From Caballeronia grimmiae (lineage in GTDB: Bacteria > Pseudomonadota > Gammaproteobacteria > Burkholderiales > Burkholderiaceae): a DNA stretch of 64,000 nucleotides. Numbering within the stretch: position 1 is the first letter of the stretch; every line of letters begins with the position of its first letter. A model generated the notes under the pieces. That model worked only from the letters and a program-made list of their open reading frames with translations. It was not told where the DNA came from and searched no databases. The translations under genes and the position numbers were made by a program. Shown piece by piece: positions 16,485-24,678 of the stretch. The stretch lies in the NCBI RefSeq assembly GCF_000698555.1, contig NZ_JFHE01000016.1:1-64000 (forward strand), written 5' to 3'.

Positions 16485-18044
16485 ATGAACTCAATAAACC
16501 GCCTGACTCACTTTCCACGCGATATTTTCGCGGGCACGGTCGTCTTTCTCGTCGCCATGCCGCTTTGTCTTGGCATCGCCAATGCATCCGGCGTCGATGC
16601 CTTTGCGGGGCTTCTGTCCGGCATCATCGGCGGACTCGTCGTCGCGTTGCTGAGCGGCTCGCATCTGAGCGTCAGCGGTCCCGCGGCCGGACTCATCGTC
16701 ATCGTTGTCGACGGCATCGCGGGACTCGGCAGCTTTTCGTCGTTCCTGCTCGCCGTGCTGCTGTCCGGCGCGATTCAGTTCGGCTTCGGCATGCTGAAAG
16801 CGGGGCGCTTTGCGGCCTATGTGCCGTCGTCGGTCATCAAGGGAATGCTCGCCGCGATCGGCCTGCTGCTGGTCATCAAACAGATACCGCTCGCCGCAGG
16901 CTTCGCGAACGAAGGCGCAAAGGCTGCAAGCGGTGCGGGCATGATCGATACCCCGTTCGGCACGATGTCGATCGCGGCGTGCTTCGTCGCACTCGTCTCG
17001 CTGGCGATGCTGGCCGCGTGGGAAACACGCGCGATGCGGCGCTTCGCGCTCGTGCGCGCGGTGCCCGCACCGCTTGCTGTCGTTGCGTTCGGTATCGGCG
17101 TGACGCTGCTGCTCGATGCCGTCGCGCCGGGCTTCTCGCCGCCCGCGCAGCATCGCGTCGCGTTGCCGTCGATGCAAACGTTTGCCTCGTTCACCCATGC
17201 GCTTTCGCTACCCGATGTATCGCAGTTGGTGAATCCCGATGTATGGCGCCTTGCGCTGACGCTCGCCATCGTCGCCAGCCTGGAAACCTTGCTGTGTCTC
17301 GAAGCGGTCGAGCAGATCGATCCGAAGAAGCGCGCGGCGCAGCCCGACCGCGAACTCAAGGCGCAAGGCATCGGCAACATGATGGCGGGCGCAATCGGCG
17401 CGCTGCCGATCACGTCGGTGATCGTGCGCAGTTCCGCCAACGTGCATGCGGGCGCGCAGAGCCGCTGGTCATCGTTCATACACGGCGTTCTGCTGCTCGC
17501 GAGTGTGTTTGCGCTGACGAGCATCATCAACCTGATTCCGCTCGCGTGCCTCGCGGCGATCCTGATTTTCACGGGGCTCAAGCTCGCCAAGCCATCGCTG
17601 TTCGCGGCTGTCGCAAAGCAGGGCATCGAGCGGTTTGCACCGTTCATCGTGACCATCGCTGGCGTGTTGCTGACCGATCTGCTGATGGGCATTCTGCTGG
17701 GCATCGCGTGCAGTCTCGCGCTCGCCGTGCGTGCGAACCTGAAGCGGCCCATCACCATCGCGCAGCATGACGATCACTACCTGCTGTCGTTCCGCAAGGA
17801 CGTATCGTTTCTCGGCAAGGTGTCGCTCAGACAGCATCTTCATGCGATCCCCGATGGCGCGACCGTCATCTTCGATGCCTCGCGCGCCGATTACATCGAC
17901 CCCGACGTGCGCGAACTCATCGAGAAGTTCATGGCCGATGCGCCAGCACGGCGCATGCACGTCGAATGCCGGCAAATGCCGCGTGCGGGCGCGCAACCGG
18001 TGAAGAACGGCTGGCTCGGCCTGATGCGGCAACGGGGAAGTTGA
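16485..18044 (+). CDS. SulP-family anion (probably bicarbonate) transporter
   Basis: 519 aa with about 11-12 hydrophobic segments and a C-terminal STAS-like region (from about 425: 'VSLRQHLHAIPDGATVIFDASRADYIDPDVRELIEKF'). N-terminal 'GTVVFLVAMPLCLGIANASG' and 'SGSHLSVSGPAAGLIVIVVDGI' match SulP proteins found with carbonic anhydrases rather than sulfate permeases. It sits 81 bases after the carbonic anhydrase gene, which favours bicarbonate as substrate (inference). The start is uncertain: the ribosome site is weak, and an in-frame ATG at 16410 would add 25 residues. Confidence 0.88.
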   Translation: MNSINRLTHFPRDIFAGTVVFLVAMPLCLGIANASGVDAFAGLLSGIIGGLVVALLSGSHLSVSGPAAGLIVIVVDGIAGLGSFSSFLLAVLLSGAIQFGFGMLKAGRFAAYVPSSVIKGMLAAIGLLLVIKQIPLAAGFANEGAKAASGAGMIDTPFGTMSIAACFVALVSLAMLAAWETRAMRRFALVRAVPAPLAVVAFGIGVTLLLDAVAPGFSPPAQHRVALPSMQTFASFTHALSLPDVSQLVNPDVWRLALTLAIVASLETLLCLEAVEQIDPKKRAAQPDRELKAQGIGNMMAGAIGALPITSVIVRSSANVHAGAQSRWSSFIHGVLLLASVFALTSIINLIPLACLAAILIFTGLKLAKPSLFAAVAKQGIERFAPFIVTIAGVLLTDLLMGILLGIACSLALAVRANLKRPITIAQHDDHYLLSFRKDVSFLGKVSLRQHLHAIPDGATVIFDASRADYIDPDVRELIEKFMADAPARRMHVECRQMPRAGAQPVKNGWLGLMRQRGS

Positions 18045-18434
18045 CCGTAGTTGAACGTGACTTTCGCCCGAGGTCAGGGCGACACATCCTGCCAGTCGAA
18101 CAGTCGATAGGTAGACTGAGCAACGCGAACGGGCGATGCCTAAAAGCTCCGGGGCGAAAGCCCGTTCGCGTCTTCCCCTATTCACATTTGCCGTCAACCG
18201 CCTGCTGCCGTCGTAGCACCAAGCGGCCGCTGTGCTGCAAGAACGTGCGAACGCTTGCAGCGTAAGGCTTCGGTGCAGCAGGGCGCCACGCAATAACGCC
18301 GTCACCGACGCAGAGATATAACACTCCCTCATACCCCTATCGCAAACTGTCAATATTAGGCCGGCCTTCTTTTCGCTAGATTCGCAAGTCAGTGCAACAG
18401 CCAGATCAAACGAAAAGGACAGGGGACACGAGCG
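18045..18434. other. Intergenic region with long hairpin; promoter of SDR-MFS unit
   Basis: About 390 bases after the SulP gene. It contains an 11-bp stem (18124-18134 with 18160-18170), described separately. The last 130 bases, AT-richer, probably hold the promoter of the SDR gene. No open reading frame here looks like a gene. Confidence 0.5.
18124..18170 (+). terminator. Long perfect GC stem downstream of SulP gene
   Basis: Perfect 11-base arms CGCGAACGGGC and GCCCGTTCGCG enclosing 25 bases, followed by a pyrimidine-rich stretch (tcttcccc). Position, 80 bases past the SulP stop, suits a transcript end, but the loop is large and the T-tract poor. A structured RNA cannot be excluded. Confidence 0.4.
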
Positions 18435-19220
18435 ATGAGTCCGCAAGAAAGGCCGCACGCATTGCGAGTCGCGATCGTCACGGGCGCGGGAAGCGGCATT
18501 GGCAGCGCAACGGTGCACGCACTTGCCGACGACGGCTGGCATGTCGCGCTCGCGGGCCGTCGGCAGGAGGCGCTCGATGCGGTGATCCGCAGCTACGCGC
18601 AGCGCCATCCGCAGACCGCCGATCGCCTGCTCGCAGTCGCGACCGATGTCGCCGATCCCGCATCGGTGCAGCATCTCTTTGAAACGGTGCAGCGCCGCTT
18701 CGGCCGGCTCGATCTGCTGTTCAACAACGCGGGCCTCGGCGTGGAAGGCGTATCGGTCGAAGACTTGTCGATTGAGCGCTTTCGCACCATGCTCGACATC
18801 AACGTCACCGGAACGCTGCTGTGCACGCAGGCCGCGTTTCGTCAGATGCGCGCGCAAGACCCGGGCGGCGGACGCATCATCAATAACGGCTCCCTGTCCG
18901 CGCATACGCCGCGTCTTCATTCCGCCGATTACACCGCGAGCAAGCATGCGGTGAGCGGCCTCACGAAAGCGTGCGCGCTCGATGGCCGCAAGTACGACAT
19001 CGCCGTTTGCCAGATCGATTTCGGCAACGTGCTCACCGAAATGGCCGCGAAGATGCAGGGCGGCGTGCTGCAGGCGAATGGCGAACGCGCGCCCGAACCC
19101 ACGATGGACCTCACGCATGCAGCGCGCTCCGTTGCTCACATGGCGAGCCTGCCGCTCGAAGCGAACGTGCAGTACATGACCGTCATGGCGACGAAGATGC
19201 CGTTCATCGGACGCGGATAG
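18435..19220 (+). CDS. Short-chain dehydrogenase/reductase, classical SDR
   Basis: 261 aa. AGGGGAC lies upstream of the ATG. NAD(P) motif GAGSGIG (about 18-24), then NNAGLG, the catalytic Ser region 'NNGSLSAHTPR' and the YTASK active site (Tyr-x3-Lys). The second half differs from most SDRs in 'QIDFGNVLTEMAAKMQGG'. The substrate is unknown. The following gene is an MFS anion symporter, which suggests import and oxidation of an organic acid or aromatic compound (inference). Confidence 0.88.
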   Translation: MSPQERPHALRVAIVTGAGSGIGSATVHALADDGWHVALAGRRQEALDAVIRSYAQRHPQTADRLLAVATDVADPASVQHLFETVQRRFGRLDLLFNNAGLGVEGVSVEDLSIERFRTMLDINVTGTLLCTQAAFRQMRAQDPGGGRIINNGSLSAHTPRLHSADYTASKHAVSGLTKACALDGRKYDIAVCQIDFGNVLTEMAAKMQGGVLQANGERAPEPTMDLTHAARSVAHMASLPLEANVQYMTVMATKMPFIGRG

Positions 19221-19284
19221 CAGCAGCACATCGCATCTCGACATAAAGCCGCACTCGACAAGAATACTTCGACGGAGACACACC

Positions 19285-20619
19285 ATGCTCGATACCCTGG
19301 CGGATGTCGGCTCGAAAGCCGGCGCGCCCGATGAGGCGCGCATCTTCAACAAGGTGACCTGGCGCATCGTGCCGCTCATTCTCGCGTGCTTCGTGGCCGC
19401 GTATCTCGACCGCGTGAACATCAGTTTCGCGAAGCTGCAGATGCAGTCGCAACTCGGCCTGAGCGAAGCGGCATACGGCCTGGGCGCGAGCGTGTTCTTC
19501 ATCGGCTATCTGTTGTTCGAAATACCAAGCAACGCGATCATGGTGCGGACCGGCGCGCGCCGCTGGATTGCTCGCATCATGATTTCATGGGGCCTCGCAT
19601 CCGCGGCGATGATGTTCGTGCGCGACGAAACGTGGTTCTATATCCTGCGCTTCCTGCTCGGCGCGCTCGAAGCCGGCTTCGTGCCGGGCGTGCTGTACTT
19701 CTACACGCAATGGTTCCCGGCGGAACGGCGCGGCCGCATGAACTCGCTGTTCTTCGGCGCGATCGCGCTGTGCGGAATCATCGGCGGCCCGATCTCGGGC
19801 GGTATCCTCAAGTACTTCGATGGCGTCAGCGGCATGCCGGGCTGGCAGTGGCTGTTCCTGCTCGAAGGATTGCCGTCGATCGCGCTCGGCCTGATGGTGC
19901 TCTTCGTGCTCGACGATCGCGTCGAGGATGCAAAGTGGCTCACGCCCGCCGAAAAGAGCCTGCTGTCCGCGATCATCGCGCGGGACCGCAAGGTGGACAG
20001 CACGCATTCGTTTCTGGTTGCGCTGCGCTGGCCGGTGATCTATCTGTTCTCGCTGATCTACTTCGGGCTGTGCATGGGCATCTACGGCTTCCTCTTCTGG
20101 ATGCCGCAACTCGTGAAAAGCGCGGGCAACAGCGATCCGCTGATCATCGGCCTCATCACGATGATTCCCTATCTCGCCGCGATGGTCGGCACGGTGCTCA
20201 TCAGCCGCAACTCCGACCGCACCGGCGAGCGGCGCTGGCATCTGACGGGTTGCGCGCTTGCCGCTGCGTTCGGCTACCTGATCAGCGCGACATGGCCCAC
20301 GAGCACGGTGCTGCTCGTGCTCGGCCTGAGCATCTCGGCGACGGGCGTCATCGCTTCGTTCGGGATCTTCTGGATGTTTCCTGCGCGGATTCTCACGGGC
20401 GCGGCGGCGGCGGCCGGACTTGCGCTGATCAATTCGCTGGGGCAGTTCGGCGGGATCGTCGCGCCGTACATGGTCGGCAAGGTGAAGGACTTGCTCGGCA
20501 GCGCGTCGATGGGGCTGTATGCGATCGCGGTCGTCTGCATCTTTACCTCGGCGCTGATCGCGTGGGGCATGCCGCACAAGATCCGTTTCCGCGACGCACG
20601 CACGGCGCGCGTCGAATAG
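19285..20619 (+). CDS. MFS transporter, anion:cation symporter (phthalate permease-like) family
   Basis: 444 aa, 12 predicted helices. N-terminal 'FNKVTWRIVPLILACFVAAYLDRVNISFAK' is the classic ACS-family opening, followed by 'GASVFFIGYLLFEIPSNAIM' and 'RFLLGALEAGFVPGVLYFYTQWFP'. Family members take up organic anions such as tartrate, phthalate, galactonate and glucarate with protons. It is cotranscribed with the SDR gene 64 bases upstream, so the two probably serve one substrate, which the sequence does not identify. Confidence 0.9.
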   Translation: MLDTLADVGSKAGAPDEARIFNKVTWRIVPLILACFVAAYLDRVNISFAKLQMQSQLGLSEAAYGLGASVFFIGYLLFEIPSNAIMVRTGARRWIARIMISWGLASAAMMFVRDETWFYILRFLLGALEAGFVPGVLYFYTQWFPAERRGRMNSLFFGAIALCGIIGGPISGGILKYFDGVSGMPGWQWLFLLEGLPSIALGLMVLFVLDDRVEDAKWLTPAEKSLLSAIIARDRKVDSTHSFLVALRWPVIYLFSLIYFGLCMGIYGFLFWMPQLVKSAGNSDPLIIGLITMIPYLAAMVGTVLISRNSDRTGERRWHLTGCALAAAFGYLISATWPTSTVLLVLGLSISATGVIASFGIFWMFPARILTGAAAAAGLALINSLGQFGGIVAPYMVGKVKDLLGSASMGLYAIAVVCIFTSALIAWGMPHKIRFRDARTARVE

Positions 20620-20655
20620 GCAGTCGCACGCCGGTCTCTCACCCGTCCCTTACCG

Positions 20656-20682
20656 CCAGCGCCACGTGAACCGTGGCGCTGG
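20656..20682 (+). terminator. Strong GC hairpin after MFS gene
   Basis: A perfect 11-bp stem (20656-20666 with 20672-20682) and 5-base loop, 36 bases past the MFS stop. There is no T-tract, so it may act with Rho or protect mRNA 3' ends rather than terminate alone. Confidence 0.6.
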
Positions 20683-20777
20683 CCGGCCGCATCGCCCTCG
20701 TCGCTTCGCTGAACAAACTCCCAATTTAGTCAAGCATTCGCAACAATTCTTTACCGCGCGCCGCTCGCTTCGCCTAC

Positions 20778-20798
20778 AATTGCGAACGATTCTCAATT
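20778..20798 (+). promoter_or_regulatory. Predicted Fur box upstream of the TonB receptor
   Basis: A 21-base near-palindrome with arms AATTGcGAA and TTCtCAATT around a 3-base centre, matching the GAA...GATTCTCA core of betaproteobacterial Fur sites. It lies 53 bases before the receptor start, where Fur with iron would block transcription. Confidence 0.7.
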
Positions 20799-20850
20799 CA
20801 GCGGCGACGTTCGACCTGCCGTCCTACCATCCAGCAAAAATCGAAGAACA

Positions 20851-23073
20851 ATGTCTCAACGGGTAATCGAAGCGCCGCGTTGCCGGCGCACGGCGGTATC
20901 GTGGGCGGCGCATAGCTTTTTCGCCGGGTTCGTGGGTGTCGCGGCGGCGATCGCCGCGCCGGGCGTCGCGATTGCGCAGGAAGCGGCCACGCCGGAAGCC
21001 GGCCAGTCGGCGGAATCGGGCGCGGCGGGTTCTTCTACGGTGCTGCCGGCCGTCGTCGTCAAGAGCACGGCAACGACCGGCGAGCTGCCCGCGCCGTATG
21101 CAGGCGGCCAGCTTGCGAAGGGCGGCGGCATCGGCGTGCTGGGAACGTCGAACGTGATGGATCAGCCGTTCAACACGACCAACTACACCGAGCAGGCGAT
21201 GCAGGACATCCAGGCGCGCACGCTCGGCGATGTCGTCGTGAACAATGCGTCGGTGCGTGCGCAGCAGAGCAGCGGCGGGTTCGGCGATGTCTTCGAGATT
21301 CGCGGCTTCGACGTGCAGGCGACCGATGTGGCGCTCAACGGCCTGTACGGCATGGTGTCGGCGGCGAAGATGCCGGTGAATCTCGCGGAGCGCGTCGAGG
21401 TGCTGCAAGGCCCAGGCTCGCTGATGTACGGGATGGGGCCATCGGGCAGCATCGGCGGAGCGATCAACATCGTCACGAAGCGCGCCGACGATGAACCGTT
21501 GACGCGTCTCACCGCGCTCTTTCAGTCGAAGGGACAGTTCGGCGCGGCCGCCGACGTAGGCCGCCGCTTCGGCGATGAAGGGCAGTGGGGCATCCGCGTG
21601 AACGGCCAGTTCAAGGATGGCCAGACGGGCATCGCGCACGGCAATCAGCTTCAGGGCGATGGCGCGATCGGTCTCGATTATCGCGGCAAGCAGTTGCGCT
21701 GGTCCTTCGACGCCTACAACGTCTCCGAGAATACCGACGAGTTCCGCTCGCAAATCGGCTTCGGCACGGCGACGGCAGTGCCGGCCGCGCCATCGGGCTA
21801 TACGAATCTGTATCCCGGATCGAAGCTGAAGCTGCGCGATTCGGCCGTCATGACGCGGCTCGAGTACGACATCAACCGCTACGTCACCGTGTATGGCGCG
21901 GCGGGCGAGCACTACGGCACGTCCGAGCAGAACTTCCCGTACGCGAGCGGCATGACCGCTGCCGGCGCGTTCGACGTGACCAACGGCTATTACGACGCGT
22001 ACAACCGCACCAAGACCGTCGATGCCGGTTTGCGCTTTCACTTCGACACGTTCGGCGTCAAGCACACGCTGGTCACGGGCGTGACTTCGCTGAATCAGGA
22101 GCAGGGCTATTTCTACGCGCTGGGGAGCGAGTCGGTGGCGTCGAGCTTGTATAACCCGACGCCGCTCTTGCCGATGACCACCGCACGCGGCGATCCGCAA
22201 CGCAGCAGCCAGTTGCGCCTCAACAGCCAGCAGATCATCGACACGATGTCGTTCTTCGACGATCGCCTGCTGCTCACGGGCGGTTTCCGTCGACAGACCA
22301 TCGGTCTCGACAATTACGACCCGACGAGCGGCGCGCAGACGAGCGCAATCGATCAGCAGGCGATCACGCCGCTCGCGGGCATCGTGTTCAAGCCGCTGTC
22401 GAATATCTCGGTGTACGGCAACTTCACGTCGGGTCTCACGAACGGCGACACCGCGCCAGCCGGCACCGCCAACGCGGGGCAGGCGTTCGCACCGTACAAG
22501 TCGAATCAATACGAAGCGGGCGTGAAGGCGGACTGGGGCCGCGTGCTGACATCGATCTCGGTGTTCCAGATCAGCCGGCCCAACGGCGTCACGAATCCGA
22601 CGACCAACATCTACGGCTACGACGGCAAGACGCGCATTCGCGGTCTCGAACTCGCGGCGTATGGCGAAGTGTTCCGCCACCTGCGCATGATGGCGAGCGC
22701 GACGTTCTACGATCCGAAGCTCCAGGGCACCGAAGGCGGCGCAAACGATGGCAACGATCCTGTCGGCGTGCCGAAATTCGCGTTCAATCTCGGCGCGGAT
22801 TACGACTTGCCGTGGGTGCCGGGCCTGAGCATCAACGGCCGCATCATTCACACCGGCGCGCAGTACTACAACGCCAGCAACACGCTGCGGCTGCCTTCGT
22901 GGACCCGCTATGACCTGGGCGTGCGTTACGGCATGCGCGTCATCGGCAAGGACGTGATCCTGCGCGCGAACGTCGAGAACCTCTTCGGCAGCCGCTACTG
23001 GATTCAGCAAGGCACGTACGTGACGAACGCGGCGCCGCGCACGCTGTTGCTGTCGGCTGAATTCAACTTCTGA
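20851..23073 (+). CDS. TonB-dependent siderophore receptor
   Basis: 740 aa outer-membrane receptor. The N-terminal signal is long (cleavage near AIA|Q, residue 42). The plug domain spans about 100-235 with 'TLGDVVVNNASVRAQ', 'FEIRGFDVQ' and 'RVEVLQGPGSLMYGMGPSGSIGGAINIVTKRA', the signature of FhuA/FoxA/FhuE-like siderophore receptors. A 22-strand barrel follows and ends in 'LLLSAEFNF' with the C-terminal Phe required for BAM insertion. No clear signalling extension for an ECF sigma factor is seen. The predicted Fur box and the downstream iron-linked membrane genes support ferric-siderophore uptake; the siderophore is not identifiable. Confidence 0.92.
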   Translation: MSQRVIEAPRCRRTAVSWAAHSFFAGFVGVAAAIAAPGVAIAQEAATPEAGQSAESGAAGSSTVLPAVVVKSTATTGELPAPYAGGQLAKGGGIGVLGTSNVMDQPFNTTNYTEQAMQDIQARTLGDVVVNNASVRAQQSSGGFGDVFEIRGFDVQATDVALNGLYGMVSAAKMPVNLAERVEVLQGPGSLMYGMGPSGSIGGAINIVTKRADDEPLTRLTALFQSKGQFGAAADVGRRFGDEGQWGIRVNGQFKDGQTGIAHGNQLQGDGAIGLDYRGKQLRWSFDAYNVSENTDEFRSQIGFGTATAVPAAPSGYTNLYPGSKLKLRDSAVMTRLEYDINRYVTVYGAAGEHYGTSEQNFPYASGMTAAGAFDVTNGYYDAYNRTKTVDAGLRFHFDTFGVKHTLVTGVTSLNQEQGYFYALGSESVASSLYNPTPLLPMTTARGDPQRSSQLRLNSQQIIDTMSFFDDRLLLTGGFRRQTIGLDNYDPTSGAQTSAIDQQAITPLAGIVFKPLSNISVYGNFTSGLTNGDTAPAGTANAGQAFAPYKSNQYEAGVKADWGRVLTSISVFQISRPNGVTNPTTNIYGYDGKTRIRGLELAAYGEVFRHLRMMASATFYDPKLQGTEGGANDGNDPVGVPKFAFNLGADYDLPWVPGLSINGRIIHTGAQYYNASNTLRLPSWTRYDLGVRYGMRVIGKDVILRANVENLFGSRYWIQQGTYVTNAAPRTLLLSAEFNF

Positions 23074-23098
23074 GGCTGAACGCAGAAGAGCCGGGCCG

Positions 23099-23497
23099 AT
23101 GAAAGCCGCGCCCTTGTGGGCGAACCGGCTGCTGCCGTTTGCGATGGCGGACCGGGCGAATGCTGAAGTCAACGTGTTCTTCGCCGTGTGGAGCGCAACG
23201 CTCCTCTTTGCGATGACGCGATCCGCGCGGCGCGCGTGGATTGAATTGTTGTGGCTCGCGGCTGGCTTGCTCGCGCTGCTGCCATTGCTCAACGCGGTCA
23301 CGACTCAACGGCCGCTCTGGCGCAGCATCGTGGAAGGCGACCCGGCGTTCGCAGGCTTCGAACTGATGCTGTGGGCCTTCGCGGCGCTGCATGCGGTTCT
23401 GGCGTTGCGCGTGGCGCGTCATCGTCCGCGAATCACGCGCTCGACGAGTCACCGGTCGGACGTCGTCGAATCAGAACGCGAGAAACAGAGCGCATGA
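23099..23497 (+). CDS. C-terminal remnant of a PepSY-associated membrane protein (truncated)
   Basis: 132 aa with three hydrophobic segments. 'WANRLLPFAMADRANAEVNVFF', then 'LLPLLNAVTTQRPLW' and 'FAGFELMLWAFAALHAVLALR' match the last third of PepSY-associated TM proteins that follow siderophore receptor genes. The normal protein has about 400 more residues with the PepSY domain and N-terminal helices, which are missing here. The start lies 25 bases after the receptor stop, with an AGAAGAG possible ribosome site. Its stop overlaps the next start (ATGA), so it still seems to be translated and couples the DUF3325 gene. It is either a decayed fragment or a genuinely shortened form. Confidence 0.6.
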   Translation: MKAAPLWANRLLPFAMADRANAEVNVFFAVWSATLLFAMTRSARRAWIELLWLAAGLLALLPLLNAVTTQRPLWRSIVEGDPAFAGFELMLWAFAALHAVLALRVARHRPRITRSTSHRSDVVESEREKQSA

Positions 23498-23769
23498 TGC
23501 ACATGATCGCGTTGCTCTGCTGTGTCGCTTCGTTCGCATGTCTCGCCCTCGCGATGGAGCGTCACCAACGGCCGATTCTGCGCGGACACACCCGCAGTCT
23601 TCGCGTCGCTGACTGGTGCGGGCTCTTGCTTGCGCTCGTCATCGCCGTCGCGAATGAAGGCTGGGCGATGGGCCTCGTTCGCTATAGCGGCGACACGAGT
23701 TTTGGCGCAGGCGTCGTTTATCTTGCGTTGATTGCGTACGAGCGCTTTCGCCCGCGCCCATCAAACTGA
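23494..23769 (+). CDS. DUF3325 small membrane protein of the iron-uptake operon
   Basis: 91 aa. It starts at ATG 23494, overlapping the preceding stop by 4 bases. Three hydrophobic helices begin with 'MMHMIALLCCVASFACLALAMERHQR', the typical DUF3325 N-terminus. These proteins occur at the end of TonB receptor/PepSY operons; their role in ferric-siderophore handling at the inner membrane is unproven. Confidence 0.75.
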   Translation: MMHMIALLCCVASFACLALAMERHQRPILRGHTRSLRVADWCGLLLALVIAVANEGWAMGLVRYSGDTSFGAGVVYLALIAYERFRPRPSN

Positions 23770-23846
23770 CGAACACAGTCCGCGTTTTCCCCTAGCGAAT
23801 CTTCGTTGACGCTCGACCGTTCACGTACCAGAATTCGAACATCGCA

Positions 23847-23858
23847 CTGTGATCACAG
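23847..23858. promoter_or_regulatory. Perfect 12-base palindrome, candidate GntR operator
   Basis: CTGTGATCACAG, 45 bases upstream of the GntR/FCD regulator start. A further TCACAGT half follows at 23860-23866. The TGTGATCACA core fits the short palindromes bound by FCD-type GntR regulators and also resembles CRP half-sites, although the CRP spacing would be one base too long. Confidence 0.45.
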
Positions 23859-23903
23859 GTCACAGTTTCCGCAGCGCATCCTCAGGCACAGGACCGGAAA
23901 CGC

Positions 23904-24644
23904 ATGGCGCCGACACGCTCCGCAACGGATCTTCCCGCGTTGGAACTCGTGGCACGAGAAACGATGGCCGGCCGGGTCTATGCGCAATTGCGCGAGGCGA
24001 TCATGACCGGACGCTTCGCGCCGGGCCAGTTGTTGAGCCTGCGCAGCGTCGCCGAAGCGGTCGGCTCATCGACGATGCCGGTGCGCGCTGCGCTCACGCG
24101 CTTGCAGGCGGAAGGCGCATTGATCGACGGAGCGGGCCGCGCGCTGATGGTCCCGCCCATGACGCTCGAGCTGCTCGGCGAATTGCGCGACGTGCGCGTC
24201 GCGCTCGAAGGCGCAGTCGCTAAGCGAGCGGCGTCCCGCATGACGCGCGCGCATCTCACCGCGCTGCAAGCCGTCTACGACGTGATGGACGCGCATGTCG
24301 AAGCGGGCGACGTCCCCGCTTATCTGCGCAGCAATTTCGAATTCCACATCGCCATCTACACGCACGGCGCGAGCGACATCACGCTTGCGACGATCCAGAA
24401 CCTGTGGATGCGCATCGGTCCGTTCCTGAACCTCGTCGCGCCCGACATTCCGCATATGCGGCGTTCGATGGCCGCGCACCGACATATCGTCGAGGCGCTG
24501 TGGCGCGGTGATGGCGAAGGCGCACGCGCGGGCATCGAAGAAGATATCGGCGATGCAGCGGCGGACCTCGCGGAGCGTCTGCAAGGCGCGGAACAAAGCA
24601 ACGAAGAAAGCGGCAAGAAAGGCGGCGCGCAGGCGAGCGCCTAG
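23904..24644 (+). CDS. GntR-family (FCD) regulator of the BKACE catabolic operon
   Basis: 246 aa. The winged helix is at about 15-80 ('RVYAQLREAIMTGRFAPGQLLSLRSVAEAVGSSTMPVRAAL'), with a VanR/FadC-like linker and no conserved DPxV motif. The FCD domain follows ('LRDVRVALEGAVAKRAA', 'NFEFHIAIYTHG', 'HRHIVEALWRGDGEGAR') with the usual Asp/His metal and ligand positions. The C-terminus is Lys/Ser/Ala-rich. It is the first gene of a nine-gene same-strand run whose gaps are all 13-64 bases, so it probably controls that operon in response to the substrate or an intermediate. Confidence 0.88.
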   Translation: MAPTRSATDLPALELVARETMAGRVYAQLREAIMTGRFAPGQLLSLRSVAEAVGSSTMPVRAALTRLQAEGALIDGAGRALMVPPMTLELLGELRDVRVALEGAVAKRAASRMTRAHLTALQAVYDVMDAHVEAGDVPAYLRSNFEFHIAIYTHGASDITLATIQNLWMRIGPFLNLVAPDIPHMRRSMAAHRHIVEALWRGDGEGARAGIEEDIGDAAADLAERLQGAEQSNEESGKKGGAQASA

Positions 24645-24678
24645 CAGCGATAAAGATCAAAACAAACGGAGACAGCGA

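Noticed and set aside
10158..18117. Shared 12-mer GATAGGTAGACT at 10158-10169 and 18106-18117
   Set aside because: Many identical 12-mer pairs are expected by chance in 64 kb. The flanks share no further similarity, so it is not a supported repeat or common operator.
20824..23301. Very long minus-strand open frame (over 800 codons) opposite the TonB receptor gene
   Set aside because: Its product is Arg/His-rich low-complexity sequence without any family motif, while the plus strand encodes a complete receptor. It is a GC-driven antisense shadow.
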